Of a stretch of DNA of 64,000 bases, positions 9,798-22,400 are shown piece after piece. Position 1 is the first letter of the stretch; the number at the start of each line of letters is the position of its first letter. The stretch covers positions 32,049,608 to 32,113,607 of the forward strand of contig OX442314.1 in NCBI GenBank assembly GCA_949358305.1. The letters run 5' to 3'. The position numbers and the translations under genes are program-made. The notes under the pieces are model-generated. The model was not told the DNA's origin. It did no database searches and saw nothing but the letters and a program-made list of their open reading frames with translations. Source of the DNA: Strigamia acuminata. Taxonomy: Eukaryota > Arthropoda > Chilopoda > Geophilomorpha > Linotaeniidae.

Positions 9798-10565
9798 TGT
9801 CTAGGGTAAGTTTACAGAAATAAAGAGTCAGTTTTATCAATAAAAATACACTTTATATTTATTCGTTTAATTACAATGAAATGACTAGAAATAATGATAC
9901 GAGAGCGACAAGTCGCTGAATAATGAGCGGGAAAAATAACAATGAAGGGCTTGCAACGACTGTTGCAAGCTACAAAGCGTCAGAAATGGCGCTTAAACAA
10001 CACAATGTTGTTGAGCGAAGGCAAATGTCTTCGTTTTCGCAAACTCACGAACGATGGTCGAAGACGATGGTTCTCGTGGGTTTCTTCTGTCCTCGTACGA
10101 CGGCTCAGCGGCGGTGGTTCACGGGGCAGGCGTCCGGCTCTCGTTCGATGGCGGTGGCTGTCGTTCGCGCGGCAGCGACGGCGATGGTTCACGATCGTCG
10201 GGAAACTTCTCGGTTACGATTGCTGGAATTAGCTTCGGCTAATTCAAGCAGGATAGCTGGCTTTGTAATTCGTTACAAAGCAAGCTGGTGAAACTTGACG
10301 GTTACACGGTCCACTGTCAATACGTATTGTCGGAGCAGATATCGCAGTGATGTTGTGGGTTGTGTATTTTTGTCAAGAGTCCCAATTTGAGCCAAGGCGC
10401 GAGCCCAGCACGCTTCAATATTGCGCAGAAAACCTGCGCACTTAGCTCAAATGGGTGCAACTAGTGGTTATTACACCATATTGCACCATAACGGCTAATA
10501 ACCGTTTTCACCCCGGACAACCTGGGGTGATATGTGCCTAGAGAGGATTTCTCCCCTCGGTCACA
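9798..10565 (-). repeat. 5' LTR of the gypsy element (approximate)
   Basis: Minus strand starts TGTGACCGAGGGG and ends CCCTAGACA. The same order of short blocks (a G-rich hairpin, CACCCC, GGTGCAATA, TGCGCA, GTGCTGGGCTC, GACTCTTGA, and the CCCTAGACA end) recurs in LTR-like sequences at 41992-42639 and 31755-32750, supporting the outer boundary. A TATAAA/AATAAA-rich stretch near 9850 fits an R region. Plus-strand ORFs at 9923-10291 here are shadows. The partner 3' LTR is not in the window, so the ends are inferred. Confidence 0.5.
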
Positions 10566-11057
10566 TGATCTGACTTGGCGTGTGCCACAGTCAAATTAAT
10601 TAGAAGACAATTAATTTTATCTTCTAAGTTGGTGAATATTTTGAGATCACCACAACACCTGCAACTAACGCACTGGCCACACGGTACTGGAAACAGTCTG
10701 TATATAAATCTAAGCGTCACCAAACTGAAAGAGAGTAGGTGATGCAAGCCACAACCGTTGTGACCAGCTACCCCTGCACGCTGATCACTTTTCCTGCAGC
10801 GCAATGCACTTGATGCAGCTCTCGCGTTTCGCGCTTGCCTGTCTTATCTGCTTGTACCATTCAGCTCTACCTCCCTCCTATTGGTCCCTCTATTTGGTCC
10901 AGTTCATTATTTCTTTTTGGTAATTACTTTTTATCTTGGCCTCAAATCTCATCCCTTGATATAGAGAACTAGTATACAACAGTCATTTTTGTGCTAATTA
11001 ATAGTTACATGCAATATTGTTTGTAATTAATTTTTAAATTATAATAGCAGGCTTTAC
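10566..11057. other. Retroelement flank and intron 4 of IR copy 0
   Basis: No gene. 10566-10855 includes a block near 10762-10790 that is the reverse complement of a repeat seen near 35616 and 57660. From about 10857 the sequence matches intron 4 of IR copy 1 (near 33880-34070), marking the return of host sequence. Confidence 0.5.
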
Positions 11058-12266
11058 CTGGCTTATAGTGAAATTATATTTTTTCAAAAACAATGTTGTG
11101 TGAGAAATTTTTTCAAACTGACATCGTTGTTGCTCTGCACAATTCATCCCGAAGTTGGTTATTTGAAAAACGTTCCCATCAAATTGATATTTCAATTCCT
11201 GCAAGCTCAAACTCTAGAATTTAAGATACACAAATATATGTTACTTTCTTATTATGTTCAATTTTATAACTTTGCATCTGTTATAATCATAAGGATCAAA
11301 TGTACTGAATGTTAATCTTGTAAAACAAAAATTACACAAATTTTAAACAGTGCGCACAAACATCACTGTGGTTTTCTTCTCAAGTAAAACACATTATTTG
11401 CAGGGCCGGATATCGGTCTTGAATGTTATTAATTGATAACAAGATGAACATTTATATTATTTAACAATTGACTTACAGTACTATGTTCCGAATATGTGAA
11501 CAAGTAAACTTTATTCTGTCTCCATACGACTAGATCCTGTAATAAGGGCAAATCTAGATAATACTTTGGATTTGAAGTTCCTAGTGTTTCCTTGATGACA
11601 AATATCAATATTTTATTTTCAATTGACAAGAAAGTGTACTGGACAAGCTGAAATGAAGATTTATTTTACAATGTAATACCAGTGTGTAACGTTAGAACTA
11701 GAACTAAAGAGAAGTGCTGTCAAGAGCAACAAGCATTCGGTCGACAAATATAACTAACTTAGTAGGATGATTAGATCATTACTTGCTCAAAACTTTCTAT
11801 CCAAATTAGAATGAGCTGAAAAGGAGCATAATTGAAATGCAATGATGTATTATCAAACCGTCGAGCTGACAATTGGATATTTCCTATCCAATTGACATGG
11901 ATTAATTTCGTCACACAGTTTGACACTAGAATAGAAACACGAAGTAAATAGTAATATAAAACAAAATAAAATTTGAGATTTAGGAACCATAATCATCCTG
12001 ATAGTAAATGATGTGTATTATTCTCGGTTTTGTGATTTGTACAATATTAGACAATTGAAAATTGATTTCATTATTACAGTTAGCAATGAGTAAATGAGAT
12101 AAAGAAGTGTTTTCCCATGCTAATAGAAAAGATTAATGCACAATTACTCTAATGTGTTGCTGTACTTTTTAATTCTTAAGTATTTAGAATTTATGTGATA
12201 CATACTTCTCAAGAGCTTACTTTTTGAAATGTCGAAGCAAAAGAAAAACACACTTAAAATGTTCAT
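11058..12266 (-). CDS. Ionotropic receptor-like gene, copy 0, exons 1-4 only
   Basis: Four exons, by alignment with complete copies 1 and 3: exon 1 12266-12221 (signal peptide MNILSVFFFCFDISK, shorter than its paralogues), exon 2 11925-11783, exon 3 11647-11477, exon 4 11213-11058. All are open, with GT/AG borders and the same phases (1, 0, 0, 0) as the other copies; exons 2-4 have the same lengths (143, 171, 156 nt). They encode the extracellular N-terminal part. The channel exons 5-10 are not in the window: at 10.56 kb the gypsy element begins. Because that point lies in intron 4, the gene may continue left of the retroelement and could still function, or may be truncated. Confidence 0.75.
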
Positions 12267-12596
12267 CCACCAAGTGGCATCCATACGGTCTCTTGTCTGA
12301 ACTTTCAAAAGAAAAACACGACCACACAATGTGAAAAATTCTCGTGTTGTTGATCTGCTTTAGCAACTGTTGCTGAGTTTATTTTATGAAAGTTTATGTG
12401 TACTGGCATCCGGTGACTACATCCGACAAACACATGTGATGATGTCGATATTGTATCGACTCTAATCAGAATCAATTTGTAATTAAATACACCAACAGAC
12501 TGAACGTGCGAGCATTTGAGTCAATATCAAAATAATAGTTCACACTTGAACCACTTTTGTGGAAGTTGCTACTTTTAGAAAGTCTAATTTCTAAAT
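12267..12596 (-). promoter_or_regulatory. 5' flank of IR copy 0, conserved among copies
   Basis: The 100-200 bases upstream of exon 1 resemble the segments upstream of the first exons at 48.5 kb and of the orphan first exons at 37.4 and 60.5 kb (shared GTTGTTGAT and GCATCCGGT blocks). This suggests a duplicated promoter/5' UTR. No TATA box is convincing. Confidence 0.3.
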
Positions 12597-12787
12597 GTGT
12601 GAATGGGTACCCGTTCCAACGGCGAATCGCGTAAGGGCGAATTTCTAAAATTCGCCGTTGGAAACCTATTTTGACGTTTCCAATGGCGAATTTAATAAAA
12701 TTCGCCATTGGAAACGTTTTTTGAGTGCCATTTCTGCTATTTGCCATTGGAAACATATTTTCCTGTTCCAAGGGCGAATGTGGAAAA

Positions 12788-13450
12788 TTTGTTTGAAATA
12801 TAAAATTCGCCATTGGAAACGCAAAAACGTTTCCAATGGCGAATACGTGTAGGTTGAAATTCGCCGTTGGAAACGCAAAAACGTTTCCAATGGCGAATAC
12901 GTGTAGGTTGAAATTCGCCGTTGGAAACGCAAAAACGTTTCCAATGGCGAATACGTGTAGGTTGAAATTCGCCGTTGGAAACGCAAAAACGTTCCCAATG
13001 GCGAATACGTGTACGGTAGGTTGAAATTCGCCGTTGGAAACGCAAAAACGTTTCCAATGGCGAATACGTGTAGGTTGAAATTCGCCGTTGGAAACGCAAA
13101 AACGTTCCCAATGGCGAATACGTGTACGGTAGGTTGAAATTCGCCGTTGGAAACGCAAAAACGTTTCCAATGGCGAATACGTGTAGGTTGAAATTCGCCG
13201 TTGGAAACGCAAAAACGTTCCCAATGGCGAATACGTGTAGGTTGAAATTCGCCATTGGAAACGCAAAATCGTTTCCAATGGCGAATACGTGTAGGTTGAA
13301 ATTCGCCGTTGGAAACGCAAAAACGTTCCCAATGGCGAATACGTGTAGGTTGAAATTCGTCGTTGGAAACGCAAAAACGTTTCCAATGGCGAATATGTTT
13401 AGGTTGAAATTTGCCATTGGAAAGGGTTTTGCGTTTCTAACGGCGAATTG
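12788..13450. repeat. Left terminal array of 54-bp hairpin units (foldback copy 1)
   Basis: About eleven tandem units. Each contains TTCGCCGTTGGAAACG, a CAAAAA loop and CGTTTCCAATGGCGAA, so each unit is itself an inverted repeat with a 15-bp arm, followed by TACGTGTAGGTTGAAA. Two units carry a 5-bp CGGTA insertion. The unit length is divisible by three, so several frames on both strands are open; the resulting repetitive ORFs are not genes. Confidence 0.9.
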
Positions 13451-13883
13451 AAATTGAACGCGCCTAGTGTGTATTTAAAGTGCTTGTGAGTCTCGAGCGA
13501 ACGATTTGGTTTGTTTAATTCAAAGTGATCTTTATTTGTAACTCTAACTGGACGGAATTTCGTTGAAATTTAGCAAATTCCGATGAGATTTTGCAATTTT
13601 TTTGTAAATTTTGGTGATTTCCGATGAACTTACAGATTTTCGATGAAATTTCGTGATTTTTTCAAAGATTAAACATTTTCATCATGTTTTTAAGAAAAGA
13701 ACAAATAAACAAATCAATCAATCAATCAATATCAAAATAATTCCGCCAATTCTTGTAACCAATCATTTCATTTTATTCTATCTAACAACATTGATAAAAT
13801 TAACGCCATATTGGAAGAGTTATTCTGATTTTGATCAATTGATTGATCGTGTTGTTATTAGGAGGGAAAAATAAGGCACGAGT

Positions 13884-14091
13884 AGCTGCATTCAAAAATT
13901 AAAATATTTTGTGGTTTATTTCAATTAAAAAAAAAGTGACATCATCTCCAGTCCTATTTATTAAATTAAACTATATTAATAATTTATTCAAAACTGTAAG
14001 TATATATTTATTATAATTATTTAAAAAAATCAAAATTTAAACTTAAAATACACTTAAACTAAAATTGTATTTTTAGTTTTGAATGCAGCTA
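13884..14091. mobile_element. MITE with TAGCTGCATTC termini in left arm
   Basis: A 208-bp AT-rich sequence beginning TAGCTGCATTCAAAA and ending TTTTGAATGCAGCTA. An inverted copy of the same size lies in the right arm (16837-17044), and both recur in foldback copy 2, so it entered the element before the arms were duplicated. Related copies lie near 46077 and 39360. Confidence 0.6.
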
Positions 14092-15246
14092 CTGAATCTC
14101 ATGTGCAGTGTGTTTTTATTTATATCACTTTTTACTACAAAGGGGTGGCCAACAACGGCTTGGGGCATTTTCCACATGTCCACTAACGAGGTCACAGAAG
14201 CAAGGTTTGATTTAGCAACAAAAATTATATTTTAACTGATTGTTGATTTGTTTATTCATTTTTGTTGTTTTTTTCTTATTAATATTCCGAAAACATTTAA
14301 CACTTCCAAGAAACAATTAAAACATTAATTATTCTTTTTTTTGAAAACTTATATTTTAAAGTCTAAAAATATATCTTTTTGTTTCATTTCTTCTGGTAGA
14401 ACTTACTGATGCTATCTAATGTGTCCCTTCGGTGGTTTTGTGATGTGTTATATGCATTTGTTGAAATGTCAAAAGATGGCAGCCATTGAGTTGGTGAGGA
14501 ACAACTAAGAACAACTAGAGTCTTTTATTACTCTCTTAAAACAAGGAGGGTCAAGTCACCCAGAGGGGGGTGACTACTTCATACACAGATGTGGAGGAAT
14601 AAAAATGAGCGGAACACTCCACTATCCTATTGGTTATCCCTCCCCACCCCAACCTAGGGTCAATTTTGACCTCCAAAAGTGTTTTTATTTTTTTTTCTCA
14701 AAAACTATTGGAATTTTTATTCTGAAATTTCATGTATTTTCATTTAACATCATAACAAACAATAAAAAAATTAATAGATTTAAAAATCGCAATAATGGAA
14801 GCAGAAATGCAAACCAAAAAATGCTCTTTTCTATCTCGAAATGAGATTTGTAAATTTTTAAACCAGTCTCATTCGACTGGAAATCAAAATCTCCACCTGC
14901 CTGCGTATTTTAGTTTTCGATTTGGTCAAGAAAAAGTACCATTATGATCCACCAAAGTCGGTGACCACATGGCAAATTTGGTGGGAAATTTGAAAAAGAC
15001 TGATTTTTAAAACTCAACAATTTTAATGTTTAAATAAGATTTCCTAAGTGTAATTTGGCGCTAAAAACGATGGCGTCGTTAGTTTTTTAATTAAATTTAG
15101 TTAAAAGGGAGAAAACAGCAAATTACGGCAAAATAATAAGTAAACCGGAGCGCCACCTGGCGGAAGCCGTGACCGAAACGTAATGTAATGTAATGAAAAT
15201 GGACAACTGGGTGGAAAATTTTAAAAAAAAATATTTTAAAAAAATA

Positions 15247-15924
15247 ACCGAAATGATCAAAGAAAAGTGTAGAAGGGGTTTAGAAACCTAATATGTAATG
15301 CTTCCCTGCATTACAAATGTTTACTTGTTTACTGCCAACTTATCACCGCCAAAATAATACACTAAATCCTAAAACCGTCAATTTTTTTTCTATTATTTGC
15401 TGTTCTTTCCTATTTTTTTTGGTAATTTTTGATGATTTTCTGTTATTTTCTGTTATTTTCGGTAATTTTTTGTTGTTATTTGGTGTTACTTTAGGTTATT
15501 TTGATAATTTTCAGCTATTTTTTTTTTTTAATTTTTTTTAAATTTTTGGTTGCTGGTATTTTGGATTATTTGCTGTGATTTTCTATTTTTCGGGTAATTT
15601 TTTTTAAATTTTGGTTGCTGGTATTTTGGATTATTTGCTGTGATTTTCTATTTTTCGGGTAATTTTCACTAAAAACCATGGTGAAATCGCAAATCGGTGT
15701 TGGAATTTCTGTTCTTGTTTGTCGTTGATGACGTAAAAATAATGTCACATAGTGGCGGTATCTATAAACTTTGGAAAATCGTAATGGCGGAACAATTACT
15801 GCTCGGTTCGAATTTCAACAGTGGTTTTAAACAATATCACGTAAGTTATTCATTTAAAACCGGTACATAACCGTTTTTAAGGCTATTTCAAAGCTATGAG
15901 AGAAATTTTTTATTTCGGTTAGTT
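15247..15924. repeat. Central spacer of foldback copy 1 with T-rich repeats
   Basis: Between the inverted arms. It contains irregular T-rich repeats around TTTTCTGTTATTTTC (15430-15480) and a direct duplication of about 65 bp (from 15541 and again from 15606, sharing GGTTGCTGGTATTTTGGATT). No coding potential. This segment is absent from foldback copy 2. Confidence 0.6.
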
Positions 15925-16836
15925 TTTTAAAATATATTTTTTTAAAATTTTCCACCCAGTTGTCCATTTTCATTACATTACATTACGTTTCGGTCACGGC
16001 TTCCGCCAGGTGGAGCTCCGGTTTACTTATTATTTTGCCGTAATTTGCTGTTTTCTCCCTTTTAACTACATTTAATTAAAAAACTAACGACGCCATCGTT
16101 TTCAGCAGCAAATTACACTTAGGAAATCTTATTTAAACATTAAAATTGTTGAGTTTTAAAAATCAGTCTTTTTCAAATTTCCCACCAAATTTGCCATGTG
16201 GTCACCGACTTTGGTGGATCGTAATGGTACTTTTTCTTGACCAAATCGAAAAGTAAAATACGCAGGCAGGTGGAGATTTTGATTTCCAGTCGAATGAGAC
16301 AAATCTCATTTCGAGATAGGAAAGAGCATTTTTTAGTTTGCATTTCTGCTTCCATTATTGCGATTTTTAAATCTATTAATTTTTTTATTGTTTGTTATGA
16401 TGTTAAATGAAAATACATGAAATTTCAGAATAAAAATTCCAATAGTTTTTGAGAAAAAAAAATAAAAATACTTTTGGAGGTCAAAATTGACCCTAGGTTG
16501 GGGTGGGGAGGGATAACCAAGAGGATAGCACCAGTAACTTCTACCAGAAGAAATGAAACAAAAAGATATATTTTTAGACTTTAAAATATAAGTTTTCAAA
16601 AAAAAGAATAATTAATGTTTTAATTGTTTCTTGGAAGTGTTAAATGTTTTCGGAATATTAATAAGAAAAAAACAACAAAAATGAATAAACAAATCAACAA
16701 TCAGTTAAAATATAATTTTTGTTGCTAAATCAAACCTTGCTTTTGTGACCTCGTTAGTGGACATGTGGAAAATGCCCCAAGCCGTTGTTGGCCACCCCTT
16801 TGTAGTAAAAAGTAATATACTGCACATGAGATTCAG

Positions 16837-17044
16837 TAGCTGCATTCAAAACTAAAAATACAATTTTAGTTTAAGTGTATTTTAAGTTTAAATTTTGATT
16901 TTTTTAAATAATTATAATAAATATATACTTACAGTTATGAATAAATTATTAATATAGTTTAATTTAATAAATAGGACTGGAGATGATGTCACTTTTTTTT
17001 AATTGAAGTAAACCACAAAATATTTTAATTTTTGAATGCAGCTA
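16837..17044. mobile_element. MITE with TAGCTGCATTC termini in right arm
   Basis: Inverted counterpart of 13884-14091, same length and termini. Confidence 0.6.
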
Positions 17045-17852
17045 CTCGTGCCTTATTTTTCCCTCCTAATAACAACACAATCAATCAATTGATCAAAATC
17101 AGAATAACTCTTCCAATATAGCGTTAATTTTATCAATGTTGTTAGATGTTGTTTGATATTGATTGATTGATTGATTTGTTTATTTGTTCTTTTCTTAAAA
17201 ACATGATGAAAACGTTTAATCTTTGAAAAAATCACGAAATTTTATTGAAAATCGGTAAAGTTCATCGGAAATCACCAAAATTTTCAAAAATTGCAAAATC
17301 TCATCGGAATTTGCTAAATTTCAACGAAATTCCGTCCAAAACTTTTCTCAATAACTTCAATATTTGTGGTCCTGTTTTAACTATAAAAACATCATGTGTA
17401 TATTAACCAATCGATTTCACCTGAGTTTATATACAATTTGACATAGAAATGAACCAAATACACTTGAAATTGGTCATTTTCATCCAATGAACCCACCTAT
17501 TTTAGTGATCCTTCACCTTGCAAGTTCACAAACATTTAAAACACTTAAAAAACAGCATTCTTTAAATAGTTTTCGATGAAATTTAGTGATTTTTGAATGA
17601 ATTTGTATAAAAATTCGCGTTTTCCGAATAGTTTTCGATGAAAATCACGAAATTTCATCGAAAATCGGTAAAGTTCATCGGAAATCACCAAAATTTTCAA
17701 AAATTGCAAAATCTCATCGGAATTTGCTAAATTTCAACGAAATTCCGTCCAGTTAGAGTTACAAATAAAGGTCACTTTGAATTAAACAAACCAAATCGTT
17801 CGCTCGAGACTCACAAGCACTTTAAATACACACTAGGCGCGTTCAATTTCAA

Positions 17853-18430
17853 TTCGCCGTTGGAAACGCAAAACCCTTTCCAATGGCAAATTTCAACCAA
17901 CACATATTCGTCATTGGAAACGTTTTTGCGTTTCCAAAGGCGAATTTCAACCTACACGTATTCGCCATTGGAAACGTTTTTGCGTTTCCAACGGCGAATT
18001 TCAACCTACACGTATTCGCCATTGGAAACGTTTTTGCGTTTCCAACGGCGAATTTCAACCTACACGTATTCGCCATTGGAAACGTTTTTGCGTTTCCAAC
18101 GGCGAATTTCAACCTACACGTATTCGCCATTGGAAACGTTTTTGCGTTTCCAACGGCGAATTTCAACCTACACGTATTCGCCATTGGAAACGTTTTTGCG
18201 TTTCCAACGGCGAATTTCAATCTACACGTATTCGCCATTGGGAACGTTTTTGCGTTTCCAACGGCGAATTTCAACCTACACGTATTCGCCATTGAAAACG
18301 TTTTTGCGTTTCCAACGGCGAATTTCAATCTACACCTATTCGCCATTAGACACGTTTTTGCGTTTCCAACGGCGAATTTCAACACGCACATATTCGCCAT
18401 TGGAAACGTTTCTGCGTTTCCAATGGCGAA
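17853..18430. repeat. Right terminal array of 54-bp hairpin units (foldback copy 1)
   Basis: About ten to eleven units of the same 54-bp hairpin, in inverted orientation relative to the left array. Unit-to-unit variation is mostly C/T in CCTACACGTA and G/A in the stem. Confidence 0.9.
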
Positions 18431-18600
18431 TCGGTTACCAATTCGCCATTAGAAAGGTCCAAAAGCAGTCCCAATGGCGAATTGGGAGAAATTTGCCATT
18501 GGGACTGCTTTGGACAGAATAAAGTCAAAATTCGCCTTTCGTCCGAATGGCCAGATTCGCCCTTGGACGATTCGCCGTTGGAACGGCACCCCGTGTGAAT

Positions 18601-19079
18601 GATCTATTTTAAGACCATTCACAGTTACGGATTAGTTTTGTAGAAATTAGTAATTTTTTTACTAGGAGTAACTAATGCACCTCTACAAAAACTGGTAGAT
18701 TATTTATGTCTGGCAAGATGTTGTCCACTGAAAGCTTATCTACTGCTTTTCTACTTGTAGATAATGAACCATTAAAGATAGAAACTTCTACTCATTTTTA
18801 AAAGAAAGACAGATGCCAGTTTAGCAAATCAACTTATCCTTTAAATTTGTTTTCCGTATTAAAACTTGATAATTTTGGTGCAGACCAACTTTGCTATAGG
18901 CTATAGTATGCTTGGTTTTTTGAAAAAGCATATACTTATTCTGGAAATTGACTGTAACGTCTTAAACGAAACACCCTGTATGTGTAGGCTTCAGTTACGG
19001 TATATGGTATTTATTAATATAGATTTGAATAAATACAGATAATAATGTTGCTTAATTAATAATTTAAGTTGATGGAGTA
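18601..19079. other. Spacer between foldback copy 1 and IR copy 1
   Basis: About 480 bases of AT-rich sequence without an ORF or recognisable repeat. ACACCCTGTA near 18971 resembles the terminal motif of mariner-type elements, but no partner end is visible. Confidence 0.35.
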
Positions 19080-19363
19080 AGACATTGTTTCAGCTTTTAG
19101 CCTTTTATGCTGCTATTACTACAATGCCAGATGGTATTTTGCTTATGTGCACGCTGCCAGATTGAAACTAATTTCAAAAATATAATTCCACTAGAAATAC
19201 TATTCCAGAGCACAAAACTCCTCCAAAGAGAATTAGAAATGCTGTGATTGTGTGGTAGATAGAGATGGGTTTACACTCATAATTTCTTGTCGCGCAAAAT
19301 GTTTTTGTTTGGTGTTTATCAACAAGTTTGTTAAGGATTCCATTTTCTTTTTAGTTCAAAATG
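19080..19363 (-). pseudogene. Decayed extra copy of IR exon 10
   Basis: Minus strand, acceptor ATTTCAG then CATTTTGAAC as in true last exons. It keeps the Cys-rich loop and M4-like segment in outline (FLILFGGVLCSG), but a stop (TAA) follows after four codons and the frame is lost. It lies directly downstream of the functional exon 10 of IR copy 1, whose end carries a splice-donor-like sequence in matching phase. Confidence 0.6.
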
Positions 19364-19424
19364 CTGAAATGTGTATTGCAGGTTTAATTTTAATATCTAG
19401 ACACATCTACTCCAGCCAGAATAC

Positions 19425-22400
19425 TCACTTCTGTGCTGGTCTTACTACAATGACAAGTGGATTTGGATTTATGTGCTCACTGGCAGATTGAAACTTGGTC
19501 GAAAAAAAACATTCCAGGAGAAATATAATTCCAGAGCAGAAAACTGCTCCAATTAAAATTAGGAATGCTGTGATTGTGTGATAAATAGAGATGGGTTTGC
19601 AGTCATAATTTCCTGTTTCGCAAAATATTGTCATTTTGTACTTCTCCTCGAGTCTGTTTATGATTCCTTTCTCTTTTAAGTTCAAAAGGCTAAAATGTAT
19701 ATTGCAAGTGTCATTTTAAAACCTTTACAAATTTACTTTCTCAGTACTCACTTCTGATTAAAGAATTCCACGTATCTTGAGTTTTTATTAAACTTGTAAT
19801 AAGCGAAAGCAGCAATCGGGATTTTTATAAAACTGAATGTACAGTTGTGTCCGTATTTCTGTTTCAACATAACATAAGAATGGATGATGGCATTGTTGTT
19901 CGTCGAAAGCAGTTTTGGAGCATCTGCGAAAGAAATGTTTCCTTTTCCAGTGCTTTTTTCCATACGATGCCAAATTTCCCGTGTAAGAATTGTTTGTGCA
20001 TCCTACATACAAAAAATAAGACCATATTGTCACGCGGATAAGCCGTACCGACCACCGGCTGGCTTATACCCGCATTTGATCTAGTTTTAGTTCAATAAAT
20101 CATCCATAGATGGCGTTTAGCCACTATGACATCTTTATCATTGGACGATCTACTATCAGAATGGGGGGAATGGGAACAAAGCAAAACCAGTTAGAGCAGT
20201 TCTCCTCGAGCTCCAGTGAATGGATTGGCAGGAACTCAGTTCTCCAAAATTGTACCCATTAACACATCATCCTTATTTATTTAATTGAGTTTATTTAACT
20301 TTGTTTTAAATGGAATGAAATAGTGAATTAAGCATTCATATGATGTATACTTTATGTGATATGTAATTTATACCTAGTTTGTATAGTAAAAAACTATGTA
20401 AAATCTTTATGAATTGAATCAGTTAAATTCTTAAGCGGATATTTGACTTCTGTCAAATTTCCGACTCTTTGCAAATAAAGTCTATTTTCTATGAAAACTA
20501 AGCTGAGTCATTCAATCACAAATTAATTGTTACGTGATCATTCATTCCCTGAACCAAGTAACAATATAAGACCATTATCACCATCAAACAAATTCCAGGG
20601 TTCATAAAATTTTATTTCTTCATCTGAATCTAATAAACTTTACGAGTATTTGCTTGAAAAATTTATTCATTAAACATTGGTTAGCATACTAGTATAAATT
20701 TACTGCTGGCTCTCCTGGTATCCAGACCATTCATTGGAATGGTTTTTCCGTATGGGTATCGGTCTAAAACATTAAATTAAGGCTATCATGGTCCAATATA
20801 CTAATAAAAAAGTATTAGAGGATTGCTATGCTTCCATTTGCAGATGATGAACTGCCTTTGACATGGATATTTCAGCAGAACAATGATTCTAAGCATAAAG
20901 TCAAGTCAATAGCTCAGTGTTTCAAGCCCATCACATTTAAGTTTTGACTTGGCCTGCATTGGCCGGCATTTAGAATAGATCTACCGTCTTCATCCGAATA
21001 GTACTGGGTCGTGTTGTATTCAAATATAACACCATGGTGTTATATTCGAATCAAAACTAACAACTGAAATTTTTCGAAAAACGTAATAATAACAACGCTT
21101 TTCGATTGAACGTCAATTATGACATATTTTACACTATATTTATTGTAAGGTAAAAGTGGGTTGCGGTTGAAGTTTTAAGTTATCGTTATAAAATTGGAGT
21201 TAACCTTATACAGTCTGTTTCAAAAGTATAAACACACCAGTTTTTTGGAGTATTTTCAAGTTTAATTAACAAATATTTTTTTGACCAAACATAATATATT
21301 TCTTAATAGTATTTTACATATTCTGTACAATTTTTATGACAATTGGTTGATTAGATCATAAATTATCACAGGTTTCAGGTTTTAGCCTGTTGCAAAAATA
21401 TAAACACACCATCTATATTTGCTTTCATAAGAGTTGCAATGTAATTGTAGTTCTGTTACTTGACACCAGAGTGTTCTAATATTACTTACTGACACCAGAG
21501 AGTGCAATCACCCAAATTCAAATTGAATAACGGTTTTTAGAAGAGGTTAGAACAATGCCTCGTGGAAAAACACTGTTGGAACAAGAAATTCGTGAAATCT
21601 ACTTATTACATGGTGCAGGAAACTCATTGAGGTACATTGCAGCTGCAACAAACAGATCTACACGTGCCGTACGCAATGTTTTGATGCAAGGAGAAAATTA
21701 TGGCAAAAATAAACGACCAGGACGACCAAAATGTATGACTACCAGGAACAAACGACAAGCTTTTCAATTGTTGACAACCAACAAAATGTCAACAAGACAA
21801 GCAGCAGCAGCATTACCAATTCAAGTGTCACATACAACTGTTTGGAGGAGTATTAAAGACAATAATAATGCAAAATTCATCAAAATGAAAGCAAAACCAA
21901 AATTAACAGAACAGCACAAATTGGCAAGACTCAATTGGGGAAGACATAAGATGTCCTGGAAGAAACAATGGCAAGAAACTGTGTTTTCAGATGAAAAAAA
22001 GTGGAATTTAGATGGACCTGATGGATTTTCTTATTATTGGCATGACCTAAGAAAGGATGAGAAAGTGAGAATGAGTAGGCAGCAAGGTGGAGGATCTGTT
22101 ATGGTGTGGGCTGGATTTGGTTGGGGTGGTAAGACTGATATTGTTATCATTACTGGCAAAATGAACTCTGAAAAATATCAACAAATGCTGTATGACAATT
22201 TAATTGCTTTTGGACCAGTAATAAGTGGCAATAATTGGAAATTCCAACAGGATAATGCCTCCATACATGCATCCAAATCAACAAAAAAATGGTTTAACGA
22301 TGAAAAAATTAATGTTATTGATTGGCCTTCTAGAAGTCCAGATGTTAACCCAATTGAAAATTTATGGGGCATCATGACTCGCATTGTTTATGGCGAAAAC

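Larger units (their letters stand above)
1..10565 (-). mobile_element. Ty3/gypsy LTR retrotransposon, 3' end beyond left edge
   Basis: On the minus strand the order is 5' LTR (about 10565-9798), leader, gag, pol and a third ORF that runs off the window. No copy of the 5' LTR sequence occurs between the pol stop and base 1, so the 3' LTR, and therefore the true end, should lie to the left; the third ORF would then be internal. Gag and pol are both open over their full lengths, which suggests a young and possibly autonomous copy. The right boundary rests on similarity of 10565-10290 (minus) to LTRs at 41992 and 31755. The element sits at the point where intron 4 of IR copy 0 would continue. Confidence 0.75.
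12605..18592. mobile_element. Giant foldback transposon, copy 1, with 8-bp TSD
   Basis: Ends are GGGTACCCGTTCC and, on the other strand, GGGGTGCCGTTCC. Directly outside both is GTGTGAAT (12597-12604 and 18593-18600), a perfect 8-bp TSD. The two arms (12605 to about 15246, and about 15925-18592) are inverted copies of each other for about 2.6 kb, with arm-specific indels: the right arm has an extra segment at about 17340-17640, the left an extra segment at about 14415-14625. The spacer is about 0.7 kb. No transposase or other credible gene is present, so it must be mobilised in trans. An 8-bp TSD fits hAT, P or Merlin-type transposases; which one is unknown. Confidence 0.85.

Noticed and set aside
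9923-10291. 122-codon plus-strand ORF in the gypsy LTR
   Set aside because: Lies within the LTR/leader, basic low-complexity translation, overlapping frames on both strands.
12788-13450. Array resembling a CRISPR
   Set aside because: The repeat units are contiguous hairpins with near-constant linkers, no unique spacers, and the genome is eukaryotic.
12472-13451. Long repetitive ORFs in the foldback arrays (also at 17849-18522, 23815-24415, 30931-31604)
   Set aside because: Open in several frames on both strands solely because a 54-bp stop-poor unit is repeated; no start context, no unique domain, and the element is non-coding elsewhere.
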